DNA of 64,000 nucleotides from Sideroxyarcus emersonii (GCF_021654335.1 NZ_AP023423.1:1024001-1088000); one strand, 5' to 3'. Numbered from the stretch's first letter, positions 17,652 to 26,793 are shown. Numbers and translations are program-made. Notes: a model not told the origin generated them from the letters alone.

Positions 17652-18362
17652 CTATTCATCATCATCGAACTTCTGGCGGGGCGGGTTGCCGTCATATACC
17701 AGGCTTTGACGATGCATCAGGTATGCATCCCGAAAGAAGCTATAACGGTCGATCATCGCTTCATCCAGCACTTTTTCCTGTTCCAGCAGTTTGGCGCGCG
17801 CATCCACTCCCTCGGCTGCCCACGCGGAGTTCCTTGCGGGGACGTCCCTGGTGTTGCTGATGACGCTGACATAGCTATCCGTGTAGAGTCCAGTGCTATC
17901 CCTTATCGAGCTTGGTCCCAGGACTGGCAGTACCAGGTAGGGGCCGCTGGGCACGCCCCAATAGCCTAGCGTCTGGCCAAAGTCTTCATTATGTTTCTCT
18001 AGGCGATCGGTGACATTGATCAAGCCGAACAAGCCGAACGTGGTATTGAATATCACACGAGCGCCATCGCTGGCCGCTTGCTTGAATTTAAGCTGAAGGA
18101 TGTCGTTGACGGTCACCACCACATCGTCCAGATTGGAGAAGAAGTTGCTGACCATGGTTTTTACAGGAGTCGGCGTGACCGTGCTGTAACCTTTTGCGAT
18201 CGGTTTGAGCACTGCCTTGTCGAGGGTGTCGTTGAACTTGAAAACGCTGCGGTTGAACGACTCAAACGGGTCTTTTTGCTGTGCATCCGAACTGGGTTTG
18301 GTGGTGGCGCAAGCAGTCAGTAGCAGGCTTGCGAGCAGCATGAAGATTCGCATCAAAGACAT
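17652..18362 (-). CDS. mlaA: MlaA (VacJ) outer-membrane lipoprotein
   Basis: 236 residues, phospholipid-retrieving outer-membrane component of the Mla pathway. Lipobox SLLLTAC, then the MlaA core: DPFESFNRSVFKFND, VTVNDILQLKFKQA, and GYWGVPSGPYLVLPVLGPSSIRDS. Start uncertain: ATG 18362 or ATG 18353, neither with a strong ribosome site. The rest of the Mla system is not in the window, so the gene is orphaned here. Confidence 0.93.
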   Translation of the reverse strand: MSLMRIFMLLASLLLTACATTKPSSDAQQKDPFESFNRSVFKFNDTLDKAVLKPIAKGYSTVTPTPVKTMVSNFFSNLDDVVVTVNDILQLKFKQAASDGARVIFNTTFGLFGLINVTDRLEKHNEDFGQTLGYWGVPSGPYLVLPVLGPSSIRDSTGLYTDSYVSVISNTRDVPARNSAWAAEGVDARAKLLEQEKVLDEAMIDRYSFFRDAYLMHRQSLVYDGNPPRQKFDDDE

Positions 18363-18713
18363 GTATATGGTGCAGAACGTAAGCGCAGCTTGGATTATAG
18401 AAGGAAAAACTGGCATATTGCACCCGTCCGGGTGAATTCTGTTTACAGTGGCGGCAGGTTGCTGTCATGATAGGCAGCTATCGTTCAGTAGCAACATTTG
18501 ATGTGGCCGGACATTTGCTGGTGGTTGTATCGCGGGGGTGCGCTTTAAATATATTTATAATCAATATGTTGTCGATAGTTGCCGATCGGCGGCAGCGCTC
18601 GATGGATGAACGGTAGAACTAAATCATGGATCTCCAGTCGAAGGATTACCCAGAGCGAGAAGGAGCAGTTAAGCGGATGGGTGATGGTAGTTCAATTATT
18701 AAGGAGATTCAGA
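18363..18713. other. Upstream region of the 37-residue micro-protein
   Basis: About 350 nt. It holds a TATAAT at 18556-18561 inside an AT-rich patch (possible -10) and the 13-bp motif at 18627-18639 that recurs before the paralogous micro-protein at 44.5 kb. No credible larger gene. Confidence 0.5.
18627..18639 (+). promoter_or_regulatory. Shared upstream motif TGGATCTCCAGTC (copy A)
   Basis: The same 13 bases occur on the minus strand at 44616-44628, 70-75 nt before the start of the paralogous micro-protein gene. Its core TGGA-TC-TCCA is an inverted repeat. Role unknown: operator or part of the leader RNA. Confidence 0.6.
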
Positions 18714-18827
18714 ATGAGCGACAAAACTGGCAGCAATTTTGGAAACCAAGAAGCAGATTTCAATATGGCTTTCGGTTGGCTTGCGGCAGCAGCTGCATCG
18801 ATCGCTGCGTGGGCTGGTCTCGCCTGA
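18714..18827 (+). CDS. Membrane micro-protein A (37 residues), paralogue of the 44.5 kb gene
   Basis: Strong ribosome site AAGGAGATTCAGA before the ATG. The N-terminus is hydrophilic (SDKTGSNFGNQEADFN), followed by a small-residue-rich membrane helix (MAFGWLAAAAASIAAWAGLA). About 13 of 22 core residues match the gene at 44423-44545, including AxFxxAxGWLAAxA and IAxxAG. The unit ends 31 nt later in a hairpin nearly identical to that of the other copy. No known family. Possible roles such as a holin-like, toxin-like or signalling peptide are speculation. Confidence 0.75.
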   Translation: MSDKTGSNFGNQEADFNMAFGWLAAAAASIAAWAGLA

Positions 18828-18858
18828 AGTCTGATTCTCGGAAGGTAGTGTAAGGCAG

Positions 18859-18886
18859 GGGGCGGTGTGAACCGCCTCTTGTCATT
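18859..18886 (+). terminator. Terminator of micro-protein A
   Basis: Stem GGGGCGGT / ACCGCCTC (one G-T pair) with a GTGA loop, then a TTGTCATTTT run. The terminator of micro-protein B has the stem GAGGCGGT / ACCGCCTC and the run TTTTCATTT. Confidence 0.7.
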
Positions 18887-18915
18887 TTAACGTCGGGTGT
18901 CTTTATTTATTAATT

Positions 18916-19170
18916 ATGAATGAAATACTTCAATACCTTAAAACGCGCGGTGAACGCCTTGATACCGAGATATCCAAGGCGACTGGAATCCCGTTGGCCA
19001 AGACGCGTATCTATCTGTCTGAACTGACTGCCAAAGGTGAAGTGATGTCGTGTCTCTCGATCAGGTTCGAGAAAGGTAAAAAGATCGAGGGTATACGCTG
19101 CCGGATTTCCGGATATATTCCTCCTGCGACGCCAGGCAGGAAATCGAAGGCACAGTTGAAGCTGTCGTAG
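18916..19170 (+). CDS. Small winged-helix DNA-binding-like protein
   Basis: 84 residues. The pattern ILQYLKTRGERLDTEISKATGIPLAKTRIYLSELTAKGEVM fits a winged helix-turn-helix: helix 1, helix 2 (EISKATG), recognition helix (PLAKTRIYLSELTAKG), then a two-strand wing (CLSIRFEKGKKIEGIRCRIS). The tail is basic. Probably a transcription regulator or DNA-binding partner. It is followed 39 nt later by a GIY-YIG-like gene on the same strand. Confidence 0.75.
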   Translation: MNEILQYLKTRGERLDTEISKATGIPLAKTRIYLSELTAKGEVMSCLSIRFEKGKKIEGIRCRISGYIPPATPGRKSKAQLKLS

Positions 19171-19209
19171 TGTTCGTGCGGATTGCGCGTATCACGTCAG
19201 CCCGCACCT

Positions 19210-19536
19210 ATGGGACGCCGCGACCATTACCATGTCTATGTCATCGAGTTGTCGAAAGACGTGCTTTCTGAAGGACGGTTCAGGAAATGCAATCCTGGTT
19301 ATGTTGTCGGAAAGCCCTGTGTCTATGTCGGTATGACCGGGCTGGACCCGGACATCCGCTTTGATAAACATAAGGCCGGTATCCAGTCCAACCGATACGT
19401 CAGGCTCTTCGGGTTGCGTTTGTTGCCCGAACTCTACGAAGTTTATAACCCCTTGCCCTACGACGGTGCGCGCGATATGGAGGTGGAGCTGGCGATCGGT
19501 TTGCGCGAGGCGGGCTACGGTGTGTGGCAGGCGTGA
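19210..19536 (+). CDS. GIY-YIG-like small protein
   Basis: 108 residues. The layout HVYVIELS ... CVYVGMTGLDPDIRFDKHKAG ... EVELAIGLREAGYGVW resembles a divergent GIY-YIG nuclease fold: the YVI/VYVG strand pair, a conserved arginine and histidine in R-F-D-K-H, and a later glutamate. Typical members cut or repair DNA. Here the spacing between the two strands is long, so activity is uncertain. ATG 19210 was chosen; a TTG at 19183 is possible. It converges with the NUDIX gene, 1 nt apart. Confidence 0.6.
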   Translation: MGRRDHYHVYVIELSKDVLSEGRFRKCNPGYVVGKPCVYVGMTGLDPDIRFDKHKAGIQSNRYVRLFGLRLLPELYEVYNPLPYDGARDMEVELAIGLREAGYGVWQA

Positions 19537-19537
19537 A

Positions 19538-20080
19538 TCAGCGCGCCGGAGGAGTCAGATCGGTGTTGCGGAAGATGAATTCTCCGCGCTTGCGGTCGGC
19601 AAAGTAGTGTTCCAGGGTATAGCGTATCGGCCGGAAAGACAGTGTATCCCAGGGGATCCGGTCTTCTGCGAATAGCTGGACTTCCAGGCTTTCCACTCCC
19701 GGCGAGAAATCCAGATCGCGCAGTTTCGCGCGGTACAGCAGTTGCACCTGGTTGATGTAGGGCAAGTTGTACATCGCATAGAGTTGGATTATCTCGATAT
19801 GGGCATTGGCTTCTTCCAGTGTTTCGCGCACAGCAGCCTGGGCGGTGGTCTCGCCGTTCTCCATGAATCCTGCCGGCAGTGTCCATAGGCCATGGCGCGG
19901 CTCGATGGCACGTCGGCAGAGCAGGATGCGCCCATCTTCCCATTCCGGTATGGCCCCGACAATGAGCTTGGGATTCTGGTAGTGGATGGTGTTGCAGACG
20001 GTGCAGACGTGACGTTCGCGGTGGTCGTCCTGCGGCAATGACAGTTCGACGGGGGCGCCGCATTCCGAGCAGAACTTCAC
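19538..20080 (-). CDS. NUDIX hydrolase with N-terminal zinc ribbon
   Basis: 180 residues. A zinc ribbon (CSECG ... CTVCN) precedes the NUDIX domain, as in NudC-like or related pyrophosphatases. The NUDIX box reads [23 protein letters not shown]; the usual Gly of EExG is replaced by Asn-Ala, while the catalytic glutamates (REtlEE) remain. The start codon is GTG at 20080. It ends up 4 nt after the bamD stop on the same strand, so it is likely cotranscribed with bamD. Confidence 0.88.
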   Translation of the reverse strand: MKFCSECGAPVELSLPQDDHRERHVCTVCNTIHYQNPKLIVGAIPEWEDGRILLCRRAIEPRHGLWTLPAGFMENGETTAQAAVRETLEEANAHIEIIQLYAMYNLPYINQVQLLYRAKLRDLDFSPGVESLEVQLFAEDRIPWDTLSFRPIRYTLEHYFADRKRGEFIFRNTDLTPPAR

Positions 20081-20084
20081 GCTA

Positions 20085-20888
20085 TCATTCCCAGAACTTC
20101 CACCACGGTGAGGTGTTCAGCGGCGTTTCCTTGATCGCAGGATGCTGGGCCCCGTCTTTCGCGATATTGAGCGCGAGCACACGCTGTGCATCGTCGCGCA
20201 AGTCTTGCATTCCCATAGCGTCGTAGGCTTGCACCAGGATCTGCAATGCATCGCGCGTCTGCGGTGTTTGCGGGAAGTCGGTCAATACGCCCTTGGCACG
20301 GTTTGCCGCGGCAACATAGGCGCCGCGACGCAGATAATAATCGGCGATATGGATCTCCGAGTTGGCAAGCGTGATCAGCAGGTATTGCATGCGGATCCGG
20401 GCATCCGGCGTGTATTTGCTGTCCGGGAAGCGCGTCACCAGTTCCTTGAAGGAATTGAAGGAATCGCGCAGGGCGGCCGGATCGCGTTCCGACGGATCCT
20501 GCTTGAACAAGGTGCCGAAGAGGCTGTTGATGTTCTCGTTGAAGTTGATCAGGCCCTTGAGGTACAGCACATAATCCATGTGCGGGCTCATCGGGTAGAG
20601 TTTCGCGAATTGATCCAGGGCGGCGAGTGCCGGCGCCGGTTCGCTATGCTTGTAATAGGCATAGGCGATTTCCATCTGCGCCTGTTGCGCATAACGGCCA
20701 TACGGGTAGCGCGATTGCAGCGTTTCGAACTGCTTGACCGCTTTTTCGTAGTTGTTGTCCTGCATCGACTCTTGCGCCTTGGCGTAGATCTCGTCGGCGG
20801 TGAAGTTCTTCATCTCGTCGGTTTTGGGCGCATCGGAACTGCAAGCAGCTAACGTGAGCAGGAAGAAAACAGCTAAACTATGTCGCAT
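20085..20888 (-). CDS. bamD: Outer-membrane assembly lipoprotein BamD
   Basis: 267 residues, essential component of the BAM machine that inserts outer-membrane barrels. Lipobox LTLAAC with C16. TPR-type helices follow: [46 protein letters not shown] and later [18 protein letters not shown]. Its ATG lies on the minus strand at 20886-20888 and overlaps the ATG of rluD on the plus strand (CATG), so each gene's promoter must lie inside the other's coding region. Confidence 0.95.
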   Translation of the reverse strand: MRHSLAVFFLLTLAACSSDAPKTDEMKNFTADEIYAKAQESMQDNNYEKAVKQFETLQSRYPYGRYAQQAQMEIAYAYYKHSEPAPALAALDQFAKLYPMSPHMDYVLYLKGLINFNENINSLFGTLFKQDPSERDPAALRDSFNSFKELVTRFPDSKYTPDARIRMQYLLITLANSEIHIADYYLRRGAYVAAANRAKGVLTDFPQTPQTRDALQILVQAYDAMGMQDLRDDAQRVLALNIAKDGAQHPAIKETPLNTSPWWKFWE

Positions 20889-21882
20889 GATAGAACCCGA
20901 AGAAGATTTCCCCGATTATAGCAAAGACGACGACTCTGCCGGCCTGCTTGAGATGTGTGTCCCGATGGAACATGGCGGTTTGCGCCTCGATCAGGCGCTG
21001 GTCAAGCTGCTGCCGGAGTACTCGCGCAGTCGCCTGCAGGATTGGATAGAACAGGGCCTGGTCACGGTCAACGGCAAGGCGGGCAGCATCAAGCAGAAAG
21101 TGTGGGGCGGCGAAAACATCTGCGTGACACCGCAGATACATCCCTCCGAGCAGCCCTATCGGGCTGAAGATATCCCGCTGGAAATCGTCTATGAGGACGA
21201 TGCCATCCTGGTCATCAACAAGCCGGTCGGCCTCGTGGTGCATCCGGGCAGCGGCAACTGGGAAGGGACGCTGCTCAACGCCTTGCTGCATCATGCACCC
21301 GAGCTGGCCAATGTGCCGCGCGCAGGTATCGTGCACCGCCTGGACAAGGATACCAGCGGTTTGATGGTGGTCGCCAAGACCCTCGTTGCGCAGACCGCAC
21401 TGGTGCGGCAGATGCAGGCGCGCAGCGTGAAGCGCGAATACCTGGCGCTGGTGTGGGGCGAGCTGGATTACGATAACACCATCAACATCCCGATCGGCCG
21501 GCATCCCTCGCAGCGCACCAGGATGGCCGCCATCGAAAACGGCAAGGAAGCCATCACCCACTACAGCGTGGAAGCCAATTTCCCCAGCTGCACCCTGGTG
21601 CGCTGCCGCCTCGAAACCGGCCGCACCCACCAGATCCGCGTGCACATGACCTATATCGGGCATCCGCTGGTCGGCGATGCGGTCTACCAGAAAGGCGGAC
21701 AGAAATGCATACCGGCACTGCGCGAATTGCTGAACGGTTTTCCGCGCCAGGCGCTGCATGCCACCAGGCTGGCACTGGAACATCCGGTGACGGGTGAGCG
21801 CATGGAGTGGGAGGTGCCGCTGCCGGAAGACATGGAACAGTTGCTGGATCAGATCGACGAGGCCAGCCATGGGATTGCTTGA
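20887..21882 (+). CDS. rluD: 23S rRNA pseudouridine synthase RluD
   Basis: 331 residues. An S4 RNA-binding domain (LDQALVKLLPEYSRSRLQDWIEQGLVTVNG) precedes the RluA-type catalytic domain with the HRLDKDTSGLMVVAKT motif, whose aspartate is catalytic, and RLETGRTHQIRVHM. Modifies helix 69 of 23S rRNA in E. coli. ATG 20887 gives a normal length with a short acidic N-terminal extension; ATG 20953 is the alternative. It overlaps pgeF by 14 nt, and bamD-rluD-pgeF is a common gammaproteobacterial and betaproteobacterial order. Confidence 0.95.
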   Translation: MIEPEEDFPDYSKDDDSAGLLEMCVPMEHGGLRLDQALVKLLPEYSRSRLQDWIEQGLVTVNGKAGSIKQKVWGGENICVTPQIHPSEQPYRAEDIPLEIVYEDDAILVINKPVGLVVHPGSGNWEGTLLNALLHHAPELANVPRAGIVHRLDKDTSGLMVVAKTLVAQTALVRQMQARSVKREYLALVWGELDYDNTINIPIGRHPSQRTRMAAIENGKEAITHYSVEANFPSCTLVRCRLETGRTHQIRVHMTYIGHPLVGDAVYQKGGQKCIPALRELLNGFPRQALHATRLALEHPVTGERMEWEVPLPEDMEQLLDQIDEASHGIA

Positions 21883-22606
21883 TCATTGCATCACGCCGAA
21901 CTGGCCTGCACCGGCGAACGTCAAGGCCTTGCAGACCACCCGCTTGGGCGGTGTCAGTGCCACCCCCTACGACACGCTCAATCTGGGCCTGCATGTCGGC
22001 GATGATTCCGTGCGCGTGAACCGCAACCGCCAGTCGCTGGCGCCGTTCATGCCGAGCGAGCCGGTGTGGCTGGAACAGGTGCACGGCACCGTCGTGGCGA
22101 ATGCCGATGCGGCTGCCTGTCGCGTACAGGCCGATGCCTGCATCGCCAGGCAACGCGGCTCGGTGTGCGTGGTGATGACGGCGGATTGTCTGCCGGTGTT
22201 GATGTGCGATGAAGCGGGTACCGTGGTCGGTGCGGTGCATGCAGGCTGGAAGGGCCTGGCAGCCGGCGTCATCGAAGCCACGGTCAGGGCGATGGAGGTT
22301 GCGCCGCAGAAACTGCTGGCCTGGTTCGGGCCGGCCATCGGGCAGGAAGCCTTCGAGGTGGGGGCCGAGGTACGCGCCGCTTTTGTCGGCCACCAGGCGC
22401 AAGCAGCCGAGGCCTTCATCGCGCACGGGAATGATGGAAAATACCATGCCGACATCTATCTGCTGGCACGCCAGCGCCTGCATATGCTCGGCATCGAACG
22501 CATCCATGGCGGCAATTACTGCACCTTCCACCAGCGGGACAAGTTCTTCTCCTATCGACGCGACGGCGTGACCGGGCGCATGGGCACGTTCATCTGGCTT
22601 GCCTGA
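21869..22606 (+). CDS. pgeF: Peptidoglycan-editing factor PgeF (YfiH, multicopper polyphenol-oxidase fold)
   Basis: 245 residues of the YfiH/DUF152 family. Metal/active-site motifs: WLEQVHGTVV, MTADCLPVL, GAVHAGWKGLAAGV, and the late GGNYCTFHQRDKFFSYRRDG. In E. coli the enzyme removes mis-incorporated residues from peptidoglycan precursors. ATG 21869 lies inside the rluD end and is translationally coupled. Confidence 0.92.
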   Translation: MGLLDHCITPNWPAPANVKALQTTRLGGVSATPYDTLNLGLHVGDDSVRVNRNRQSLAPFMPSEPVWLEQVHGTVVANADAAACRVQADACIARQRGSVCVVMTADCLPVLMCDEAGTVVGAVHAGWKGLAAGVIEATVRAMEVAPQKLLAWFGPAIGQEAFEVGAEVRAAFVGHQAQAAEAFIAHGNDGKYHADIYLLARQRLHMLGIERIHGGNYCTFHQRDKFFSYRRDGVTGRMGTFIWLA

Positions 22607-22624
22607 CTGCCCACTTCCGCCCTC

Positions 22625-24190
22625 ATGGATATTTCCGCCGTCCAACGCAAAGTCGTCATCGCTGCCTGCTTCGGCACCTTTCTCGAGTGGTACGACTTCC
22701 TGACCTTCGCTTCGCTGGCGACGTATTTCAGCGTGCTGTTTTTCCCACCGGAGAACCCGACCGCAGCGCTGCTGATGAGCCTGGCGACTTTCGGCGTCGG
22801 CATGGTGGTACGACCGCTGGGCTCGGCGCTGTTTGGCTCGCTGGCCGACAAATACGGCCGCCGTCCCGTTTTCATCGCCACCATTGCGCTGATGGGGGTG
22901 ACGACCTTCCTGGTCGGACTGCTGCCGACCTATGCGTCAATCGGCCTGCTGGCACCCCTGCTGTTGCTGTTGTTGCGCCTGTTGCAGGGCTTGGCGGTCG
23001 GGGGTGAGATCGGCGGCGTCGCGGTGTACCTGACCGAACATGCGCCGCACGGCAAGCGCGGCATGTACACCAGCGTGCTGCAACTGATGGGGCCGCTGGG
23101 CATCCTGGTCTCCACCCTGCAGATCGTGCTGCTGCACCAGTTTCTCGACGACGCGGCATTCAATGCCTGGGGCTGGCGCATCCCGTTCCTGTTCTCCGCC
23201 GTGCTGCTGTTCATTTCCATCAGGAGCCGCATGAGCCTGGAAGAGTCGCCGGTATTTCGCGAGCTGCAGGCGGCCGGGGCGGTGTCCAAGGCGCCGCTGC
23301 GCGAATGCCTGAGCGACCGCCGCACCCTGGGGCGCATGGCGCTGCTGTTTTTCTGCATCTCCGCAGGCGGTTCGCTGCTGTTCTTTTCCTCGCAGGTATA
23401 TGCCAACGTGTTCCTGAAGAGCGTGGTGCGGCTGGATGCGCAACTCGCCAGCACGCTGGTGATGAGCAGCACGCTGCTGCTGTTTCCGTTCACCATCCTG
23501 GCCGGCTGGCTGTCGGACAGGATGGGGCGCAGGCCGATCCTGCTGGCCGGGCTGATCCTGGGGGCCACCACCATCATGCCGGTGTTCAAGGCCCTGCAGC
23601 ACTACGGCAATCCGGCACAGGAGCGCTTCAGGCAGGAGATCGTCGTGTCGCTGTACGGGGCGGATTGCGGCTACAGTCCATTCCGCCGGGCGGCCAACGA
23701 TTGCGAACGTGACCAGGAGTTCCTCACCAAGAACGGCGTCTCCTACGACCTGCGCGGGCCGCGTGCGGGGCAGGGCGTCGTCGCCAGTATCGGCGGCAGC
23801 GAAGTCGCCGGTTTCCAGCCGGTCGAACTGATCGCCGCCTTGAAGGCCAAGGGCTGGGTGGAGCAGGCCGACAGCGCGCAGGCGAACCGGTTCATGCTGT
23901 TCCTGCTGCTCATCGTTCCGGTCATTGCCGTTGCCCTGATCACCGGTCCGCAGACGGCGGTGCTGGCGGAACTGTTCACGGCACGGACTCGCTATACCGC
24001 CGCCGCCTTGCCGCATAACCTCAGCGCGGGCTGGATCGGCGGGCTGTCGCCGTTCATGGTGACGCTGATCTCGGTGCAGGCCGGCGATGCGCTGGCGGGC
24101 TTGTGGTACCCGGTCGGCTTGCTGTTCGTGGCCGCCGTCATCGGCATGCTGTTCCTGCCGGAGACGCGCGACGTTCCGCTGGGGCATTGA
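22625..24190 (+). CDS. MFS transporter, metabolite:H+ symporter (MHS) type
   Basis: 521 residues, about 12 membrane helices. It starts with GTFLEWYDFLTFASLATYF and has GSLADKYGRRPVFIATI and LQGLAVGGEIGGVAVYLTEHAP, typical of the ProP/KgtP/ShiA branch. The repeat loop GWLSDRMGRRPILLAG is in the second half. A soluble stretch of about 75 residues (about 330-408, two cysteines, GADCGYSPFRRAANDC) is inserted between two C-terminal helices and should face the periplasm. Substrate unknown. 18 nt after pgeF; may be cotranscribed. Confidence 0.9.
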   Translation: MDISAVQRKVVIAACFGTFLEWYDFLTFASLATYFSVLFFPPENPTAALLMSLATFGVGMVVRPLGSALFGSLADKYGRRPVFIATIALMGVTTFLVGLLPTYASIGLLAPLLLLLLRLLQGLAVGGEIGGVAVYLTEHAPHGKRGMYTSVLQLMGPLGILVSTLQIVLLHQFLDDAAFNAWGWRIPFLFSAVLLFISIRSRMSLEESPVFRELQAAGAVSKAPLRECLSDRRTLGRMALLFFCISAGGSLLFFSSQVYANVFLKSVVRLDAQLASTLVMSSTLLLFPFTILAGWLSDRMGRRPILLAGLILGATTIMPVFKALQHYGNPAQERFRQEIVVSLYGADCGYSPFRRAANDCERDQEFLTKNGVSYDLRGPRAGQGVVASIGGSEVAGFQPVELIAALKAKGWVEQADSAQANRFMLFLLLIVPVIAVALITGPQTAVLAELFTARTRYTAAALPHNLSAGWIGGLSPFMVTLISVQAGDALAGLWYPVGLLFVAAVIGMLFLPETRDVPLGH

Positions 24191-24245
24191 GCCCTTCCGG
24201 GGCGCTCGTTAAGTCCTTATTTTTGCCGGATATATCGATCAGGTC

Positions 24246-24272
24246 TAAAGTTCTTCGCGCAGATGTCGTCAT
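24246..24272 (+). promoter_or_regulatory. Possible sigma-28 (FliA) promoter of the MCP gene
   Basis: TAAAGTTC, 11-nt spacer, GTCGTCAT. The -35 matches 7 of 8 bases of the FliA consensus TAAAGTTT and the spacing is right, but the -10 (consensus GCCGATAA) matches only about half. The gene downstream is a chemoreceptor, which makes the reading plausible. Confidence 0.35.
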
Positions 24273-24327
24273 AGACGTGCCGACTGCGTATTTATATTGA
24301 TGTGCGCAGTCTCCCCGGAGGAATGGA

Positions 24328-25971
24328 ATGAGAAATTGGTACAACTCGCTCAGCATACGCTGGAAGCTGCAGATCGGCTTCTTCATGGTGACGATGATCA
24401 CCACCGTATATAACCGTCTGCTTGCCACGCACGAGCTGGGAAAAATGGTCGACATCGCTCGCGCAGGCAACGTCAACCAGGAGGTCATCCAGCAGCTCGA
24501 AGCCAATCATGCCTCCTACATCTTCAATTCGTTCTGGGAATCCGGCTTGGAATTCCTGCTGCAGTTCTTCATCATTGCCTTCGTCGCCAACCTGTTCGTC
24601 AAGCCTATCCAGGCCCTGTGCCATGCGTTGAAGGCGGTTGAAGCGGGCGATCTGACCAAGGGCGTGGAGAACCGTTCGCGCGACGAGATCGGCACGTTGG
24701 AAAAGAGCTTCAACGACGTCCTGTCCAAGCTGAACCACATCATGCGCGAAGTGGACGAGAGCGGGAAGGAAATGGAACAGTCCGCCTTCCAGATCGCCAA
24801 GATTTCGCATGAGATCGCCGAGGTCGGGCGCAAGGAACAGAGCCGTTCGGCAGAAGTGAACGATGCCACCCGGCAACTGCACCAGATTTCGGAAAGCGTG
24901 CAGGCGCAGACTATGAAAGCGACCGTCAGGGCCCAGGAAACGGAAGCCGAGGCGCGCGAGGGCATCAATACCGTGCAGAAGAACATCTCCGAGATGGAGA
25001 ACACGGTGCAGGAAGTGAACCAGGCGGCCACCAAGATCGCCGAACTGGAGAGATCCGCCACCCTGATCCATGACATCATCACCACGATCCAGGACATCGC
25101 CGGGCAGACCAATCTGCTGGCCTTGAACGCAGCGATCGAGGCGGCGCGCGCTGGTGAGCAGGGACGCGGCTTTGCCGTGGTGGCGGACGAGGTGCGCAAG
25201 CTGGCGGAGCGCACCACGCAATCGGCGGACGAGATATCGAACATCATCGCTCAGCTGTCGGGCAAGGTGCAAGAAGTGACCACCTCGATGAGCGTGGTGG
25301 TGGGCAAGGTGCATGAGAACCAGAAGCTGGCCGGCGAGACGGCGGCGGTGATCGAGCATATTTCTGCGGAGATCGCGGAAACGGCCAGCGCGAACAGCAG
25401 CATTTCGGAAGAGAGCGGGGCGCAGATACGCAATGTGGATGTGCTGCGCAAGACGCTGGAAGAGCTGTTCTCCACCCTGCACGAAAGCTCGGACAAGGTG
25501 GAGACGACGGCCATCATCGGCGACGGCCTGCACAAGGTCACCGGCAAGCTCAACCAGCTGATGGCCGAATTCAATTTCGATCACGTACAGGTCATCCCGC
25601 CCTCCCAGCACGAAAAGCGCACTTTCCCGCGGGCGGCGAACCGCCTGCTGGTGCAGGTGCGGCAGGGAGAGCAGTCGGAGGAATGCTGCAGCCTGGATTT
25701 CAGCATGACCGGTATCCGCCTGCAGATGAACAAGGAGCTGCAGAAGAACAAGCCGGTCGAGATGCAGCTGTACCTGCCGCAAGAGAACCTCAGGGAATAC
25801 GAGAGCCAGCAACCGGTCAACCTGCGGGGCAAGATCAGCTGGCAACGCAAAGAAGGCGACAAATACGTCTGCGGTGTCGCCTTCGAACAGGTATCGACCG
25901 AGATATCCAGGCGTATGCGCGAAAGCTTCCAGTACTACAACAAGGAGCCGGAATTCAGCGCCAGGCATTGA
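24328..25971 (+). CDS. Methyl-accepting chemotaxis protein with C-terminal PilZ domain
   Basis: 547 residues. N-terminal membrane segment(s) with little periplasmic sensor (about 1-95), HAMP (about 96-150, [20 protein letters not shown]), cytoplasmic signalling coiled coil with hairpin tip [21 protein letters not shown] around 257-278, and a PilZ domain from about 428 to the end. The PilZ c-di-GMP motifs are intact: KRTFPR (RxxxR-type) and DFSMTG (DxSxxG) near residue 457. So c-di-GMP may act directly on the receptor. CCCCGGAGGAATGG before the ATG is a strong ribosome site. Confidence 0.9.
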   Translation: MRNWYNSLSIRWKLQIGFFMVTMITTVYNRLLATHELGKMVDIARAGNVNQEVIQQLEANHASYIFNSFWESGLEFLLQFFIIAFVANLFVKPIQALCHALKAVEAGDLTKGVENRSRDEIGTLEKSFNDVLSKLNHIMREVDESGKEMEQSAFQIAKISHEIAEVGRKEQSRSAEVNDATRQLHQISESVQAQTMKATVRAQETEAEAREGINTVQKNISEMENTVQEVNQAATKIAELERSATLIHDIITTIQDIAGQTNLLALNAAIEAARAGEQGRGFAVVADEVRKLAERTTQSADEISNIIAQLSGKVQEVTTSMSVVVGKVHENQKLAGETAAVIEHISAEIAETASANSSISEESGAQIRNVDVLRKTLEELFSTLHESSDKVETTAIIGDGLHKVTGKLNQLMAEFNFDHVQVIPPSQHEKRTFPRAANRLLVQVRQGEQSEECCSLDFSMTGIRLQMNKELQKNKPVEMQLYLPQENLREYESQQPVNLRGKISWQRKEGDKYVCGVAFEQVSTEISRRMRESFQYYNKEPEFSARH

Positions 25972-25978
25972 TACTGGG

Positions 25979-25984
25979 TATAAT
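25979..25984 (+). promoter_or_regulatory. TATAAT -10 box before the ZIP gene
   Basis: GGGTATAATCCGCG, 31 nt before the ATG. The same GGTATAAT-n-CG or AGTATAATCCGG pattern precedes purL (31910) and djlA (51047). No good -35 box is visible. Confidence 0.5.
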
Positions 25985-26015
25985 CCGCGCCCTGTCTTAA
26001 TTCCGGTTTTCAAGC

Positions 26016-26789
26016 ATGAGTATCTTGGCGTGGATCATCGTCACCAGCCTGCTGGGCGGCCTGTTGAGCGTGCTGGCCGCTGCGCTGTTCGTACTCAATG
26101 CACGTGCGCAATATCTGGGCGCCCTGGTGAGTTACGCCATCGGCGCCCTGCTGGGAGCGGTGTTCCTGGATATCCTGCCCGAGGCGCTGCATCTCACGAC
26201 CAATATCACCGCGGTCAGCGCCACCGTGCTGCTGGGCATCCTGCTGTTCTTCACGCTGGAGAAGGTGCTGATCTGGCGTCATTGCCACCATGAGCATTGC
26301 GAGGCGCACGAGCCGCACGAACACAGCGAGAACGACCATGGCCGCAGTGGCGCCATGATCATCGTCGGCGACACCTTCCACAACTTCATCGACGGCATCA
26401 TCATCGCGGCCGCCTTCATGGTCGACGTGCAGCTCGGCATCGTTACCGCGCTGGCCATCATCGCGCACGAGATCCCGCAGGAAGTGGGCGACTTCGCTGT
26501 GCTGCTCAATTCCGGCTATTCCAGGCGGCGCGCCTTCCAGCTCAACCTCATTTCCAGTTTCGCCACCCTGGTCGGCGGGGTGCTGGCCTATGTCACCCTG
26601 CAGGGCATGCAGTCCGTCGTGCCGACGCTGCTGGCATTGGCGGCGGCCAGCCTGATCTACATCGCGGTGGCCGACCTGATTCCCGGCCTGCACAAGCGCA
26701 CGCGCATGCGCGATACCGTACAGCAGGTGGTGCTCATCGCGGCGGGTATCACCACGGTGGCCACGGCCAATTTTCTGATTGCAGGTTGA
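26016..26789 (+). CDS. ZIP family metal transporter
   Basis: 257 residues, about eight helices. ZIP signature residues: [17 protein letters not shown] in helix 4 and [18 protein letters not shown] in helix 5, which form the binuclear metal site. A histidine-rich cytoplasmic loop (about residues 88-108, [15 protein letters not shown]) precedes helix 4, usual for zinc carriers. Probably imports Zn or another divalent ion. It ends 4 nt before rimO. Confidence 0.92.
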   Translation: MSILAWIIVTSLLGGLLSVLAAALFVLNARAQYLGALVSYAIGALLGAVFLDILPEALHLTTNITAVSATVLLGILLFFTLEKVLIWRHCHHEHCEAHEPHEHSENDHGRSGAMIIVGDTFHNFIDGIIIAAAFMVDVQLGIVTALAIIAHEIPQEVGDFAVLLNSGYSRRRAFQLNLISSFATLVGGVLAYVTLQGMQSVVPTLLALAAASLIYIAVADLIPGLHKRTRMRDTVQQVVLIAAGITTVATANFLIAG

Positions 26790-26793
26790 TTCG

